A stretch of 64,000 nt of DNA from Candidatus Eisenbergiella stercoravium (GCA_019113175.1 DXHY01000044.1:18015-82014); one strand, 5' to 3'; positions 9,086 to 17,850 are shown, counted from the first letter of the stretch. Program-made: numbers and translations. Notes: generated by a model from the letters alone, not told the origin.

Positions 9086-9352
9086 TCACTCCTCCTCAAT
9101 AATCTGAATCTCAAGATAATCAAAATCCACCTGTTCCACAAAACTGTCCTGCAGAAAGCGTGTTTTCCGGTGGCGCTTGAAATCGCCGATATTCGCATCC
9201 AGCCAGATCGGCTTTCCCAGATCAAACTGACTGCACACCTCGTCGAGCGCATGGAAGACTTTATGCGTTCTGGTATCCTCTGACGGATCGCATATGACGG
9301 TATCCTGAAGCATTCGGTTGTCTTTGAAAATTTTGGCCCATAAACGAAACAT
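9086..9352 (-). CDS. Conserved small protein of unknown function
   Basis: I do not recognise a characterised family. The 88-residue acidic, soluble product has no membrane segment and no Cys pairs that would bind metal. It begins MFRLWAKIFKDNRML and ends with an acidic EIQIIEEE tail. A convincing AGGAGGA ribosome site precedes ATG 9352, and its own terminator follows, so it is very probably expressed. Short proteins of this style (a basic start, then Asp-rich middle and IWLDANIGDFKRH) are common near housekeeping genes in Lachnospiraceae. It is transcribed away from the alarmone synthetase gene. Confidence 0.65.
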   Translation of the reverse strand: MFRLWAKIFKDNRMLQDTVICDPSEDTRTHKVFHALDEVCSQFDLGKPIWLDANIGDFKRHRKTRFLQDSFVEQVDFDYLEIQIIEEE

Positions 9353-9522
9353 GGTTTCCTCCTTATATTATATTCCGGCACGATCCGGGGATGAACTGAC
9401 CTGTCCTGTTTTTCTGCAATTATATCAGAAGGAAGGAACAGAAACAAGAATCTCAATAGTAACCAAAAAAAGGAGAAAAAATATTAACTTTTTGTAAAAG
9501 ATATCCATTGTATGGAAGAGTA

Positions 9523-9611
9523 TGATATAATGAGCGCAGGAAAGCCTGCGGGAGCCTGCTCACGTATGGCGAACGGCGAATGACGATCACAGGCTGTGAC
9601 TGTGATATAAT
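9523..9611 (+). promoter_or_regulatory. Two extended -10 promoter elements before the alarmone synthetase gene
   Basis: TGaTATAAT occurs at 9523-9531 and again at 9603-9611. Both carry the TGn extension, but neither has a good -35 at the usual distance. Between them AGCCTG/CAGGCT and GCAGG/CCTGC can pair, so the first transcript would carry a structured leader. Confidence 0.5.
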
Positions 9612-9650
9612 ACTTACGAAAACAGATGACTGGATGAGGACGAGGTGGCC

Positions 9651-10310
9651 ATGGAATTTGCAGTGGACAGAGAAGATCAGGTGGACAGCTGGCAGGAAGC
9701 CATGCTGGTATATCACGCAGCGCTGAAGCAGATCAATACCAAGCTTGAGATACTAAACGATGAGTTTCAGCATGTGCACCGTTATAATCCGATCGAGCAT
9801 ATCAAGTCAAGGATCAAGACGTCTGAGAGCATCGTGAAGAAGCTGAAGCGGTACGGATATGAATCCACCATTGAGAATATGGTAAAGTATATTAATGATA
9901 TCGCGGGAATCCGCGTGATCTGCTCCTTTACTTCCGATATTTACCGTATTGCGGACATGCTCCGCAGTCAGAATGACATCCGGGTCATATCGGTGAAGGA
10001 TTATATCCGGCATCCCAAGGAAAGCGGCTATAAGAGCTATCACATGCTGGTGACGGTTCCGGTATTTTTGTCCGACCGCATTGTGGATGTAAAGGTAGAG
10101 ATCCAGATCCGGACGGTAGCAATGGATTTCTGGGCGAGCCTGGAGCATAAGATCAATTACAAATTTGAAGGAAGGGCTCCGGAGCATATCCGGAGAGAGT
10201 TGGTGGAATGCGCGAAGATGGTTTCCCGGCTGGATGACAGAATGCTTGCTCTGAATGAAGAGGTGCTCAGCCTGAGCGAGGAGAAGAAGGAGGAAACTGC
10301 CGGAGGATGA
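9651..10310 (+). CDS. relQ: Small alarmone synthetase, RelQ/YjbM type (GTP pyrophosphokinase)
   Basis: This 219-residue single-domain RelA/SpoT synthetase transfers pyrophosphate from ATP to GTP or GDP, making (p)ppGpp without ribosome binding. Visible family blocks are RIKTSESIVKKLKR, DIAGIRVICSFTSDIYRIADML, GYKSYHMLV (the G-loop with the stacking Tyr) and VEIQIRTVAMDFWASLEHKI. No HD hydrolase, TGS or ACT domain is present, as expected for the short stand-alone class. The C-terminal EEKKEE segment matches the helix used for tetramer assembly in RelQ. ATG 9651 follows GAGGTG; the in-frame GTG at 9645 overlaps that site. Confidence 0.92.
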   Translation: MEFAVDREDQVDSWQEAMLVYHAALKQINTKLEILNDEFQHVHRYNPIEHIKSRIKTSESIVKKLKRYGYESTIENMVKYINDIAGIRVICSFTSDIYRIADMLRSQNDIRVISVKDYIRHPKESGYKSYHMLVTVPVFLSDRIVDVKVEIQIRTVAMDFWASLEHKINYKFEGRAPEHIRRELVECAKMVSRLDDRMLALNEEVLSLSEEKKEETAGG

Positions 10311-10372
10311 TGGGGGCAGCTTACGGGCCCTGCCGGTGGAGAGAAAGACGGGAAAACGGATATGTGAGATGG

Positions 10373-10412
10373 ATGCCCGGCCGGGAGAAAAGAACCTGGC
10401 CGGGCATCTTTG
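10373..10412 (+). terminator. Terminator after the alarmone synthetase gene
   Basis: ATGCCCGGCC (10373-10382) pairs with GGCCGGGCAT (10398-10407), followed by CTTT. Confidence 0.75.
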
Positions 10413-10707
10413 GCGTTATTAAAAAAGTTTACCAAAATACAAAGCTGAAATTTGTGCGGAAAACTTTCAGATTCTCCGCAAAATGAGGAGTGCCCCGATA
10501 CCTTGCGGCACCGGGGCTATTATGAAAAAATTTATCTTTATCTGCAATTGAAAGAACCAGCTTTCCTTCAGCTGATAAAAAGAGTATAACAGCGAAATAT
10601 GAACAAAGTGTGAACTCAATGTGAATACGTAGTTAATATTTATAAAAAAATAAAATGCAGAAACTGAAAATAGTGCAAAATACACAAATCCAAAAAAGAA
10701 ACGGCGG
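10413..10707. other. AT-rich gene-free stretch
   Basis: No convincing gene is present. The only structure is a GCCCCG/CGGGGC hairpin near 10491-10517 without a T run on either strand. The rest is strongly A+T-rich, and leads into the promoter at 10708. Confidence 0.5.
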
Positions 10708-10736
10708 TTGTAAAATAGCCGGAATAATGCTAGAAT
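10708..10736 (+). promoter_or_regulatory. Promoter of the coiled-coil/flavin reductase operon
   Basis: TTGTAA (10708-10713) and TAGAAT (10731-10736) are 17 bases apart. The ATG at 10735 lies inside the -10, which rules it out as the start of the next gene. Confidence 0.7.
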
Positions 10737-10839
10737 GAAAAAAGTCGAAAGAATGGCTTTTTTGCTGCTGTCTGCAGACGGACAGCGGCATTTTCAGGAC
10801 CGCTTATGGAGCCTGCAAACTACGCGGGAGGATTGTCAG

Positions 10840-11595
10840 ATGGAAAATTACAGGGATCAGGGAGCAGGGGGGCCGCATGGCTCTTGGGATGCGCAGGAGG
10901 CGAAGCGCCTGCGGAATCAGCTCGTGGAATACGACGGCTATCTGCAGGAAATGCGCAAGGCCAACATGAAAAACGTGGAGACGCTGGATGTGATACAGCG
11001 CTATACGGATAAAAGCGCCGCCGGAATTCAGGCCCTGACGGAGGAGAGCGCCGCCGGAATGCAGAAGCTGGCGGAGGAAAGCCTGCAGGGAATCCAGCAG
11101 CTGGGAAAGGAATGCTCGTCCGGACTGCGTAAATTTTCTGCGGCCGGAGAAGCCGGGCTGAATCAGGTGTCACAGGATGCCCTGGACAGGATTGCGCATC
11201 TTTCCGAGACTGCTCTGCAGCAGCTGAACGATACGACGGAAAAGAGCGGGATGATGATCCGCCGCCTTACCGAAGAGGGACTTGCCAAAATCCAGGAGGT
11301 CAACGACCGGAATCTGGAGGCCGCGAAGCGGGTGGACGAGATCGGACAGATGCTCGCCGCGCAGACGGAGAGCCTGCGGGAGATGCAGAAACAGGCGGAT
11401 GACTTCAACCATAAGGAAAATGTGAAGGTGTACCGGAATGTACAGGCTGTTGTTGTGGAAGAGGTGAAGAATCAGACGCAGGAACTGAAGGCCGTGGAAA
11501 AGGGAACGAGAATTCTGCTCATTTTCACGCTGGCCGCTTCCCTTGCAAACGTGGCTCTGTTTATTCTGCAGATATTGGGAATACTTGGAATATGA
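10840..11595 (+). CDS. Tail-anchored coiled-coil protein, function unknown
   Basis: No family is recognised. The 251-residue product is almost entirely heptad-like helix with repeated segments of the form SAAGIQALTEE, SAAGMQKLAEE, SLQGIQQLGKE, each about 11 residues long. A single hydrophobic helix occupies roughly residues 225-248, followed by nothing else, so it should be anchored in the membrane by its C-terminus with the coiled coil in the cytoplasm. It recalls the signalling helices of chemoreceptors but has no conserved hairpin tip. ATG 10840 follows GGGAGG, and a longer frame from 10735 is excluded because that ATG lies in the promoter. Its stop overlaps the next start (ATGA). Confidence 0.7.
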   Translation: MENYRDQGAGGPHGSWDAQEAKRLRNQLVEYDGYLQEMRKANMKNVETLDVIQRYTDKSAAGIQALTEESAAGMQKLAEESLQGIQQLGKECSSGLRKFSAAGEAGLNQVSQDALDRIAHLSETALQQLNDTTEKSGMMIRRLTEEGLAKIQEVNDRNLEAAKRVDEIGQMLAAQTESLREMQKQADDFNHKENVKVYRNVQAVVVEEVKNQTQELKAVEKGTRILLIFTLAASLANVALFILQILGILGI

Positions 11596-12230
11596 GAAAA
11601 GAAGAGAGAACGACGCCGCAGATGAAAGCGCAGGAGATGGGAAAGAAGCAGGAGTGGAAACCCGGCAACATGCTTTATCCGCTGCCTGCCGTCATGGTGA
11701 GCTGCGCGGACAAAAAGGGCAATACAAACATCCTTACGGTCGCATGGACGGGAACGGTCTGCACGAACCCGCCCATGCTTTCCATTTCCGTGCGGCCGGA
11801 GAGATATTCCTGCGGGATGATCCGGGAAACCGGAGAATTCGTGGTGAATCTGACGACGGAAAAGCTGGTCCGCGCTACGGATCTGTGCGGCGTAAAGAGC
11901 GGCAGAGATGTGAACAAGTGGGAGGCGGCGGGACTGACTCCCGTCCCCGCGAAGCAGGTGAAGGCGCCCCTGATCGGAGAATCTCCGGTGAATCTGGAAT
12001 GCCGCGTGGAGCAGGAGATCGCGCTGGGAAGCCATATCCTGTTCCTTGCCAGAGTGGTTTCTGTGAGTGTGGACGAAGCCTGGCTGGATGAGAAGGGAAG
12101 CTTTCATCTGGATTGGGCGAAGCCGATCTGTTACTCCCACGGGAAATATTTTCAGCTGGGAAAGGAAATCGGAAAGTTCGGCTTCAGCGTGGCGAAAACG
12201 GCGAAGAAAAAAGCAGGGAAAAAGCGCTGA
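11592..12230 (+). CDS. Flavin reductase family protein
   Basis: The 212-residue protein belongs to the FMN-binding split-barrel flavin reductase group. LTVAWTGTVCTNPPMLSISVRPERYS is the typical loop and strand around the FMN phosphate, followed by EFVVNL and CGVKSGRD. Such proteins bind FMN and either reduce free flavin with NAD(P)H or carry electrons inside redox modules. Lys-rich tails at both ends are likely disordered. The start ATG overlaps the stop of the coiled-coil gene by four bases, indicating translational coupling. An alternative start is the ATG near 11637, which would remove a non-conserved basic leader. Confidence 0.82.
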   Translation: MRKEERTTPQMKAQEMGKKQEWKPGNMLYPLPAVMVSCADKKGNTNILTVAWTGTVCTNPPMLSISVRPERYSCGMIRETGEFVVNLTTEKLVRATDLCGVKSGRDVNKWEAAGLTPVPAKQVKAPLIGESPVNLECRVEQEIALGSHILFLARVVSVSVDEAWLDEKGSFHLDWAKPICYSHGKYFQLGKEIGKFGFSVAKTAKKKAGKKR

Positions 12231-12275
12231 TGAGAAGACAGGCCGGGGCGCATATTTTTTAGGAAAAGCGGGTTC

Positions 12276-13844
12276 ATGGAAGGTAAAAGTAAGTATTACA
12301 TGAGAATGAGGGCACAGTTTCTGATGACGGCGTTCTGCATCATTGCAGCCGCTGTCCTTTTTGTACCCTCTTTTCCGGCGTTTGAGCCGGAGGAAAACAA
12401 TGTATATGAGGTCAGACTGAACGGAGAATATGCGGGTCTGATGGAAAATCCGGAGGAGGCGGAGACACTGCTTGCCCAGGCGAGGGCGGAGGCCGTTTCT
12501 GACAGTGAGGAAATGGTTTTCATGGAGGCGGATCTGGAGCTGGAAGGCCGCAGCATGCTGTTTGGCCGTCTGGATGGGCCGGACGAGGTACGGGAAGCCA
12601 TGCAGAGCATTCTGGAGGGCAGCGTCCTTGATACCCTTCAGCGTGCCTATACGGTGAAAATCAATGAATATACCGTCAATCTCCGCTCCAGCAGTGAGGT
12701 GCTTTCTCTGTTAAACGCCTGTCTGGATAAATATGATACGGAGGACGAATACACGGCCTGTCTGACGGTGGATCCGGAAAGAGAGCTGAACGTGCTGACC
12801 GCGGTAATCCGCCGGACGGAGGAGCTTGAGACTGACGATGAAGCGGAGGGGGCCGGCCTTGGCGCCTTTTTCGAGGAAGTGTTCGCCCAGGCAGAGCCTG
12901 CGGCCGCGCAGAGCTTTGAAGATCTGGATTACGGCCTGGTGGAACTGGAATTTGCGGATACCGTAGAAGTGGCAGAGGCCTATCTGATGGAGGAGGAGCT
13001 GACGCCCCTGGAGGAAGCGGTGGAGCAGGTGATGAACGAACAGGCGAAGGAGGAAATCTACGAGGTTCAGCCCGGAGATACACTTTCCGAGATCGCGCTG
13101 GAGCATTCCCTGCCCATGGAGGACCTGATCGCCATCAATCCCTCTCTGGAGGATGAGAATTCCACCATCCGGGCAGGCGAGGATCTGATCATCACGGTTC
13201 CGGAGCCGGAGCTTTCCATCATTCACAGAGAGCTCGTCTATGAGGAGGAAAATTATAACGCGCCAGTGGAATACGTGGATGTGGACGAATGGTATACCAA
13301 CCAGCAGGAGACGGTGCAGGAACCCTCTGAGGGCCACAGGAAGGTGGCAGCAGTCAAAACCTACCGGAACGATCAGGAGGTTTCCGAGGAAATCGTTCTG
13401 GAAGAGGTGGATTTCGAGGCAGTACCACGGATTGTCCGCCGGGGAACCAGGATTCCGCCCACATTCATCAAGCCGATTTCCGGAGGAGTTCTCACATCCA
13501 GTTATGGAAGACGGAACGCACCCACGGCAGGGGCCTCCACCAATCACCAGGGAACGGACTGGGCGACGCCGGTGGGAACGGCGGTCGTGGCGTCCTGCGG
13601 CGGTACGGTCACCAGAGCGGGCTGGGCCAGCGGCTACGGCTACGTGGTATACATTCAGCATGAAGGAGGACGAGAGACCCGCTATGCCCATCTGAGCAGG
13701 GTTCTGGTGAGCGTGGGTCAGCAGGTGGAACAGGGTGAGCGGATCGCCCTCAGCGGAAATACGGGCAGAAGCACCGGGCCGCATCTGCATTTTGAGATCC
13801 GGATCAACGGTGTGGCCGTCAACGCGGTGGATTATCTGGAGTGA
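12276..13844 (+). CDS. Secreted LysM-G5-M23 peptidoglycan endopeptidase
   Basis: This 522-residue protein has an N-terminal hydrophobic segment (about residues 12-32), acidic repeats, a LysM domain starting YEVQPGDTLSEIA near 262, a G5-like domain (about 350-392) and a C-terminal M23 peptidase. The zinc motif is intact: H424-x3-D428, H472 in YAHL and HLH at 503-505. It should cut peptidoglycan cross-bridges outside the membrane, with LysM giving wall binding. The order signal-LysM-G5-M23 is common in clostridial cell-wall or sporulation hydrolases. ATG 12276 has a weak ribosome site (AGGAAAAG). A promoter and murA follow downstream. Confidence 0.9.
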   Translation: MEGKSKYYMRMRAQFLMTAFCIIAAAVLFVPSFPAFEPEENNVYEVRLNGEYAGLMENPEEAETLLAQARAEAVSDSEEMVFMEADLELEGRSMLFGRLDGPDEVREAMQSILEGSVLDTLQRAYTVKINEYTVNLRSSSEVLSLLNACLDKYDTEDEYTACLTVDPERELNVLTAVIRRTEELETDDEAEGAGLGAFFEEVFAQAEPAAAQSFEDLDYGLVELEFADTVEVAEAYLMEEELTPLEEAVEQVMNEQAKEEIYEVQPGDTLSEIALEHSLPMEDLIAINPSLEDENSTIRAGEDLIITVPEPELSIIHRELVYEEENYNAPVEYVDVDEWYTNQQETVQEPSEGHRKVAAVKTYRNDQEVSEEIVLEEVDFEAVPRIVRRGTRIPPTFIKPISGGVLTSSYGRRNAPTAGASTNHQGTDWATPVGTAVVASCGGTVTRAGWASGYGYVVYIQHEGGRETRYAHLSRVLVSVGQQVEQGERIALSGNTGRSTGPHLHFEIRINGVAVNAVDYLE

Positions 13845-13847
13845 GCA

Positions 13848-13893
13848 GTTTCTGAGTGCAGGTTTCTGAGTTTCTGAGTGCAGGTTTCTGAGC
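13848..13893. repeat. Short direct repeats of TTTCTGAGTGCAGG
   Basis: After the peptidase stop, TTTCTGAGTGCAGGTTTCTGAG is present twice in tandem with slight overlap. It looks like replication slippage and has no clear hairpin. Confidence 0.6.
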
Positions 13894-13896
13894 CTA

Positions 13897-13971
13897 TTTA
13901 CAAATGGGAAAAATGTGCTATAATGCCTTTTGGATTTATAGCTGGCATTCATTTTGTATATATGGTATAAT
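13897..13971 (+). promoter_or_regulatory. murA: Tandem promoters upstream of murA
   Basis: Two promoters are visible: TTTACA (13897-13902) with TATAAT (13919-13924), spacing 16, and TGGCAT (13943-13948) with TATAAT (13966-13971), spacing 17. They give leaders of about 200-245 bases before murA, in which no known riboswitch was recognised. Confidence 0.65.
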
Positions 13972-14172
13972 ATTTCAGAATTTCTATGTCAGAATTTACT
14001 AAAACTGAATTTGCATAAAGAATAATCTGCGGTTTATAATAGTTTTTAAGGAAAACGTCCGATAGAAAAGGACGACGGGAGAGCGTTTTGCGGCGGCATC
14101 TGTGTCTGGTTTAAAAGCGCGGAATGCCTGTGTTTGATAGAGGATGTTTACCACATCCCTGAGAGGTCGAAG

Positions 14173-15465
14173 ATGGAACAATATGTTGTTTGCGGCGGGA
14201 ATCCGCTGGTGGGTGAGGTGGAAATCGGCGGCGCGAAGAACGCGGCGCTTGCGATACTTGCGGCTTCCGTTATGACGGATGAGACGGTTTTGATCGAAAA
14301 TATGCCTGATGTGCGGGATACGAACATCCTGCTCCAGGCGATGCAGAGCATCGGGGTTCTTGTGAACCGGGTGGACAGGCATACGGTGCAGATTAACGGC
14401 GGCCAGATTCATGATCTGGTGATCGAGGATGATTATATCAAGAAGATCCGCGCCTCCTATTATCTGCTGGGAGCGCTTCTGGGAAAATACAGAAGAGCCG
14501 AGGTGGCGCTTCCCGGCGGCTGCAATATCGGAAGCCGTCCCATAGACCAGCACATTAAGGGTTTTAAGGCTCTGGGAGCGGAAGTGCGCATCGAACATGG
14601 CCTGATTATCGCGGAAGCGGAGACTCTGAAAGGGTGCCATCTGTACATGGACGTAGTCAGCGTGGGAGCTACCATCAACGTCATGATGGCGGCAGCTCTG
14701 GCGGACGGCCTGACCATCATTGAAAACGCGGCGAAGGAACCCCATGTGGTGGACCTCGCCAATTTCCTGAACAGCATGGGAGCGAACATCAAGGGCGCGG
14801 GAACGGACGTGATCCGCATCCGCGGCGTGGAAAAGCTCCACAAAACGGAATATACGATTATTCCCGACCAGATAGAAGCGGGTACCTTCATGTTTGCGGC
14901 GGCGGCCACCAGAGGGGATGTGACGGTGAAAAATGTGATCCCCAAGCACCTGGAGTCCATCAGCGCGAAACTGATGGAGATCGGCTGTGATGTGGAGGAA
15001 TCAGACGACGCGGTGCGGGTTGTGGCGTCCAGACCTCTGACCCATACCCACGTGAAAACCCTTCCCTATCCCGGTTTCCCGACGGATATGCAGCCTCAGA
15101 TCACGGTAACGCTGGGCCTGTCTCAGGGAACCAGCATCGTGACGGAGAGCATTTTTGAGAACCGCTTTAAATATGTGGACGAGCTGACCAGAATGGGAGC
15201 GAATATCAAGGTGGAGGGCAATACCGCCATCATTGACGGAGTATCCCGTTATACCGGCGCGGGCATCACGGCTCCTGACCTGCGTGCGGGAGCGGCCCTG
15301 GTGATCGCCGCGCTTGCGGCGGAGGGCATTTCCACCGTGGATGATATCCGCTATATCGAGAGAGGCTATGAGAATTTCCCGGAGAAGCTGCGGGGGCTTG
15401 GCGCTCAGATCGAGAAGGTGGACGGAGAGCGCGATGTGAAAAAATTTCGCTTTAAGGTGAGTTGA
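14173..15465 (+). CDS. murA: UDP-N-acetylglucosamine 1-carboxyvinyltransferase
   Basis: MurA catalyses the first committed step of peptidoglycan synthesis, adding enolpyruvate from PEP to UDP-GlcNAc in the cytoplasm. The 430-residue length fits. GGAKNAAL near residue 19 and the active loop PGGCNIGSRP with Cys117 are present; that Cys is the target of fosfomycin, so sensitivity is expected by family knowledge. TMQPQ-like FPTDMQPQ and RAGAALVIAALAAEG near the end are conserved. ATG 14173 follows GAGAGG; the in-frame ATG at 14134 would add a non-conserved leader. Gram-positives often carry two MurA paralogues, and which one this is cannot be told here. Confidence 0.94.
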   Translation: MEQYVVCGGNPLVGEVEIGGAKNAALAILAASVMTDETVLIENMPDVRDTNILLQAMQSIGVLVNRVDRHTVQINGGQIHDLVIEDDYIKKIRASYYLLGALLGKYRRAEVALPGGCNIGSRPIDQHIKGFKALGAEVRIEHGLIIAEAETLKGCHLYMDVVSVGATINVMMAAALADGLTIIENAAKEPHVVDLANFLNSMGANIKGAGTDVIRIRGVEKLHKTEYTIIPDQIEAGTFMFAAAATRGDVTVKNVIPKHLESISAKLMEIGCDVEESDDAVRVVASRPLTHTHVKTLPYPGFPTDMQPQITVTLGLSQGTSIVTESIFENRFKYVDELTRMGANIKVEGNTAIIDGVSRYTGAGITAPDLRAGAALVIAALAAEGISTVDDIRYIERGYENFPEKLRGLGAQIEKVDGERDVKKFRFKVS

Positions 15466-15555
15466 GGCCATCTGCCTATTGACAGACTGTACGCTTTGGT
15501 GTAATCTGGACATCGTAGTCAGAAGCCAGATAAGAAAATTCAATATTGTATCTAT

Positions 15556-15654
15556 CTCTTATTCAGAGTGGTGGAGGTACATAGGACCTGTGAAGCCACG
15601 GCAACCCCTGATGAGGAAGGTGCCTGCCTGAGCGAGTAATCGAACAATAAGAGG
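15556..15654 (+). promoter_or_regulatory. SAM-I (S-box) riboswitch
   Basis: P1 is CTCTTAT pairing with ATAAGAG (15647-15653). Between them are the S-box landmarks AGAGTGGTGGAGG, TGAAGCCACGGCAACC, AAGGTGCC, CTGAGCGA and CGAACAATAAGAG. This class binds S-adenosylmethionine and stops transcription when SAM is abundant. It lies in the metK leader with an intrinsic terminator directly after it, so high SAM should switch off SAM synthesis. Confidence 0.93.
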
Positions 15655-15670
15655 ATTTGATTATCATTTT

Positions 15671-15704
15671 ATCGGGTCCGCTTATAGCGGGGCCGATTTT
15701 TTTA
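15671..15704 (+). terminator. Riboswitch-controlled terminator
   Basis: ATCGG-TCCGCT and AGCGG-GGCCGAT form a stem interrupted by one mismatch, followed by seven T residues. It is placed just after the SAM riboswitch as its expression platform. Confidence 0.85.
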
Positions 15705-15861
15705 GCCAAAGAACGGCTGGACGCCGTTCTTTCATGATTGGAATGCTGCCTTCGGCAGCAGAAAAGGAGGCCGGCCCGAACCGTTGGTTCGAGCCAAAGA
15801 ACGGCTGGTGCCGTTCTTCTGTGATTGGAATGCTGCCTTTGGCAGCAGAAAAGGAGGAATG
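15705..15861 (+). repeat. Hairpin-ribosome-site module upstream of metK
   Basis: The order is an AAAGAACGG-type hairpin (AACGG/CCGTT), CTGCC-ttc-GGCAG followed by AAAAGGAGG, a CCGAACC/GGTTCG hairpin, a second AAGAACGG hairpin, and CTGCC-ttt-GGCAG followed by AAAAGGAGG, which is the true metK ribosome site. An ATG at 15734 reads through the whole module in frame with metK. The module stands between the riboswitch terminator and the gene. Confidence 0.8.
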
Positions 15862-15862
15862 T

Positions 15863-17077
15863 ATGGAAAAACATCTGTTTACTTCAGAGTCGGTAACGGA
15901 AGGACATCCTGACAAAATGTGCGACGCGATCTCCGACGCGGTGCTGGATGCGCTGATGGAGAAGGATCCTATGAGCCGCGTGGCCTGCGAGACTTGCACC
16001 ACCACCGGACTGGTTATGGTGATGGGAGAGATCACCACAAACGCTTATGTGGACATTCAGAAAATTGTCCGTGATACGGTACGTGAGATCGGATATACCA
16101 AGTCCGACTATGGCTTTGACGCCAATACCTGCGGTGTGATGGTGGTTCTGGACGAACAGTCCTCAGATATCGCCATGGGCGTTGATAAGGCGCTGGAGGC
16201 GAAGCAGGAGGAAGCCGCCGGAAAGGGTGCGGAGCACAGCATGAGCGAGGATGAGCTGGACGCCATCGGCGCAGGCGATCAGGGAATGATGTTCGGTTAT
16301 GCCACCAATGAGACGGAAGAGTATATGCCCTATCCCAGCTGTCTGGCTCACAAGCTCACCAGACAGCTTGCAAAGGTGCGCAAGGACGGCACTCTGCCTT
16401 ATCTTCGCCCCGATGGAAAGAGCCAGGTTACGGTGGAGTACGATGAAAACGACAGGCCTGTGCGCCTGGAGGCGGTGGTGCTTTCCACCCAGCATGATCC
16501 GGATGTGACTCAGGAACAGATCCATGCGGATATCAAAAAGTATGTGTTCGATCCGGTTCTTCCGGCAGAGCTTTTGGACGAGAACACCAAATATTTCATC
16601 AACCCCACCGGGCGCTTCGTCATCGGCGGCCCTCACGGCGACAGCGGTCTGACAGGACGCAAGATCATCGTTGATACCTATGGCGGCTATGCCCGTCACG
16701 GCGGCGGCGCTTTCTCCGGTAAGGACTGCACCAAGGTGGACCGCTCCGCGGCCTATGCGGCCCGTTATGCGGCGAAGAACATCGTTGCCGCCGGCCTTGC
16801 CGACAAGTGTGAGATTCAGCTTTCCTATGCCATCGGTGTGGCCCGTCCTACCTCCATCATGGTGGATACATACGGCACCGGAAAGGTTTCCGATGAAAAG
16901 CTGGTGGATATTATCCGTGAGAATTTCGATCTCCGTCCCGCGGGCATCATCCGTATGCTCGACCTGCGCCGCCCGATTTACAAACAGACGGCAGCCTACG
17001 GACATTTCGGCCGCCACGATCTGGATCTCCCCTGGGAGAAACTGGATAAGGTGGAAGCGCTGAAGAAATATCTGTAA
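15863..17077 (+). CDS. metK: S-adenosylmethionine synthetase
   Basis: MetK makes SAM from methionine and ATP, releasing phosphate and pyrophosphate. At 404 residues it matches bacterial Met[11 protein letters not shown] near residue 11 begins the methionine and ATP site, [12 protein letters not shown] is the ATP motif and [13 protein letters not shown] the phosphate-binding P-loop-like segment. The start is ATG 15863, six bases after AAAAGGAGG; translation from the in-frame ATG at 15734 would add 43 low-quality residues and is not favoured. Expression should be under the SAM riboswitch, and a strong terminator follows. Confidence 0.97.
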   Translation: MEKHLFTSESVTEGHPDKMCDAISDAVLDALMEKDPMSRVACETCTTTGLVMVMGEITTNAYVDIQKIVRDTVREIGYTKSDYGFDANTCGVMVVLDEQSSDIAMGVDKALEAKQEEAAGKGAEHSMSEDELDAIGAGDQGMMFGYATNETEEYMPYPSCLAHKLTRQLAKVRKDGTLPYLRPDGKSQVTVEYDENDRPVRLEAVVLSTQHDPDVTQEQIHADIKKYVFDPVLPAELLDENTKYFINPTGRFVIGGPHGDSGLTGRKIIVDTYGGYARHGGGAFSGKDCTKVDRSAAYAARYAAKNIVAAGLADKCEIQLSYAIGVARPTSIMVDTYGTGKVSDEKLVDIIRENFDLRPAGIIRMLDLRRPIYKQTAAYGHFGRHDLDLPWEKLDKVEALKKYL

Positions 17078-17125
17078 AATGAATTTCTGACGGGCGATCA
17101 GGCTCCCGCCGGATAGTAAAATTTT

Positions 17126-17191
17126 ATCCCTCTGAACGGAATGACATATATTTTGAGGACATATGTCATGTGGGTTCAGAGGGATTTTTTT
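17126..17191 (+). terminator. Terminator after metK
   Basis: ATCCCTCTGAAC pairs with GTTCAGAGGGAT, enclosing an inner ATGACATAT/ATATGTCAT stem, and is followed by seven T residues. Confidence 0.9.
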
Positions 17192-17286
17192 CCCCTGAAT
17201 TTTGATGCAGAGGAGTGCAGCCGCTAAAGAGAAAAATCATTTTATGAGTCAAAAACACCTAACGAGATGAGTCATTTTCCCATAAT

Positions 17287-17317
17287 GTCTATATAAGTAG
17301 ATGATCGATATATAGAC
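17287..17317. promoter_or_regulatory. Inverted repeat in front of the double-HTH gene, probable operator
   Basis: GTCTATATA (17287-17295) is repeated exactly inverted as TATATAGAC (17309-17317), 14 bases before the HTH gene. The spacer contains GATGATCGAT, a word also found in the palindrome at 53795-53836. Autoregulation by the HTH protein is an inference. Confidence 0.5.
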
Positions 17318-17331
17318 AGGGGAAAAGACAT

Positions 17332-17850
17332 TTGAATGACAGATTGCGGGAGCTCCGTCTGGAACGGAGATGGACGCAGCGTGATGTACAGCGTCTGACG
17401 GGAATTGACAGGGGAAATTATTCCAAGATGGAGCTTGGAACGAGATATTATACCATTCGGCAGTGCATGAAGCTGGCAATCGTGTTTGAAACCAGCATGG
17501 ATTATCTGGCAGGTCTTACGGATGAAAGGGAACCTTATGAGAGGTCAAAGATTTGCCTGGCTGAACTCATTGGGGATGAGGGAGAGAAAGCGGAAAGAAA
17601 AAAGGGGTTGTCTTTGGAACTGAGAAACCGGCTGCGCGGACTGCGGACGGAGAAAAAGTATTCTCAGGTAAAGATCCAGATGCTGACCGGAGTGGATCAG
17701 AGCAACTATTCAAAGCTGGAATGCGGAAAACAGCATTATACCTTTGGACAGTGCAGACAGATTGCTCTGGCAATGGGCACGAGCATGGATTATCTGGCAG
17801 GGCTGACTGACAGAAAGCAGCCTCACAGGAGAAAAAAGAATGTATACTGA
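17332..17850 (+). CDS. Regulator with two tandem XRE-type HTH domains
   Basis: The 172-residue protein is an internal duplication. Residues 3-62 and about 99-160 are two XRE/Cro helix-turn-helix domains with parallel blocks: LRLERRWTQRDVQRLTGIDR and LRTEKKYSQVKIQMLTGVDQ, then NYSKMELGTRYYT and NYSKLECGKQHYT, then TSMDYLAGLTD in both. A charged linker joins them. Such an arrangement could let one chain bind a palindrome by itself. The start is TTG 17332 after CAGGGGAAAAG. It sits on an inverted repeat upstream and is followed 26 bases later by a candidate type I toxin, so a role in controlling that locus is possible but unproven. Confidence 0.8.
   Translation: MNDRLRELRLERRWTQRDVQRLTGIDRGNYSKMELGTRYYTIRQCMKLAIVFETSMDYLAGLTDEREPYERSKICLAELIGDEGEKAERKKGLSLELRNRLRGLRTEKKYSQVKIQMLTGVDQSNYSKLECGKQHYTFGQCRQIALAMGTSMDYLAGLTDRKQPHRRKKNVY

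Noticed and set aside
10735..10839. N-terminal extension of the coiled-coil protein
   Set aside because: The ATG at 10735 overlaps the -10 box of the promoter, so the transcript begins after it.
15556..15654. T-box leader as an alternative to the S-box
   Set aside because: No T-box consensus TGGNACC region is present, while all S-box landmarks are, and the gene is metK.
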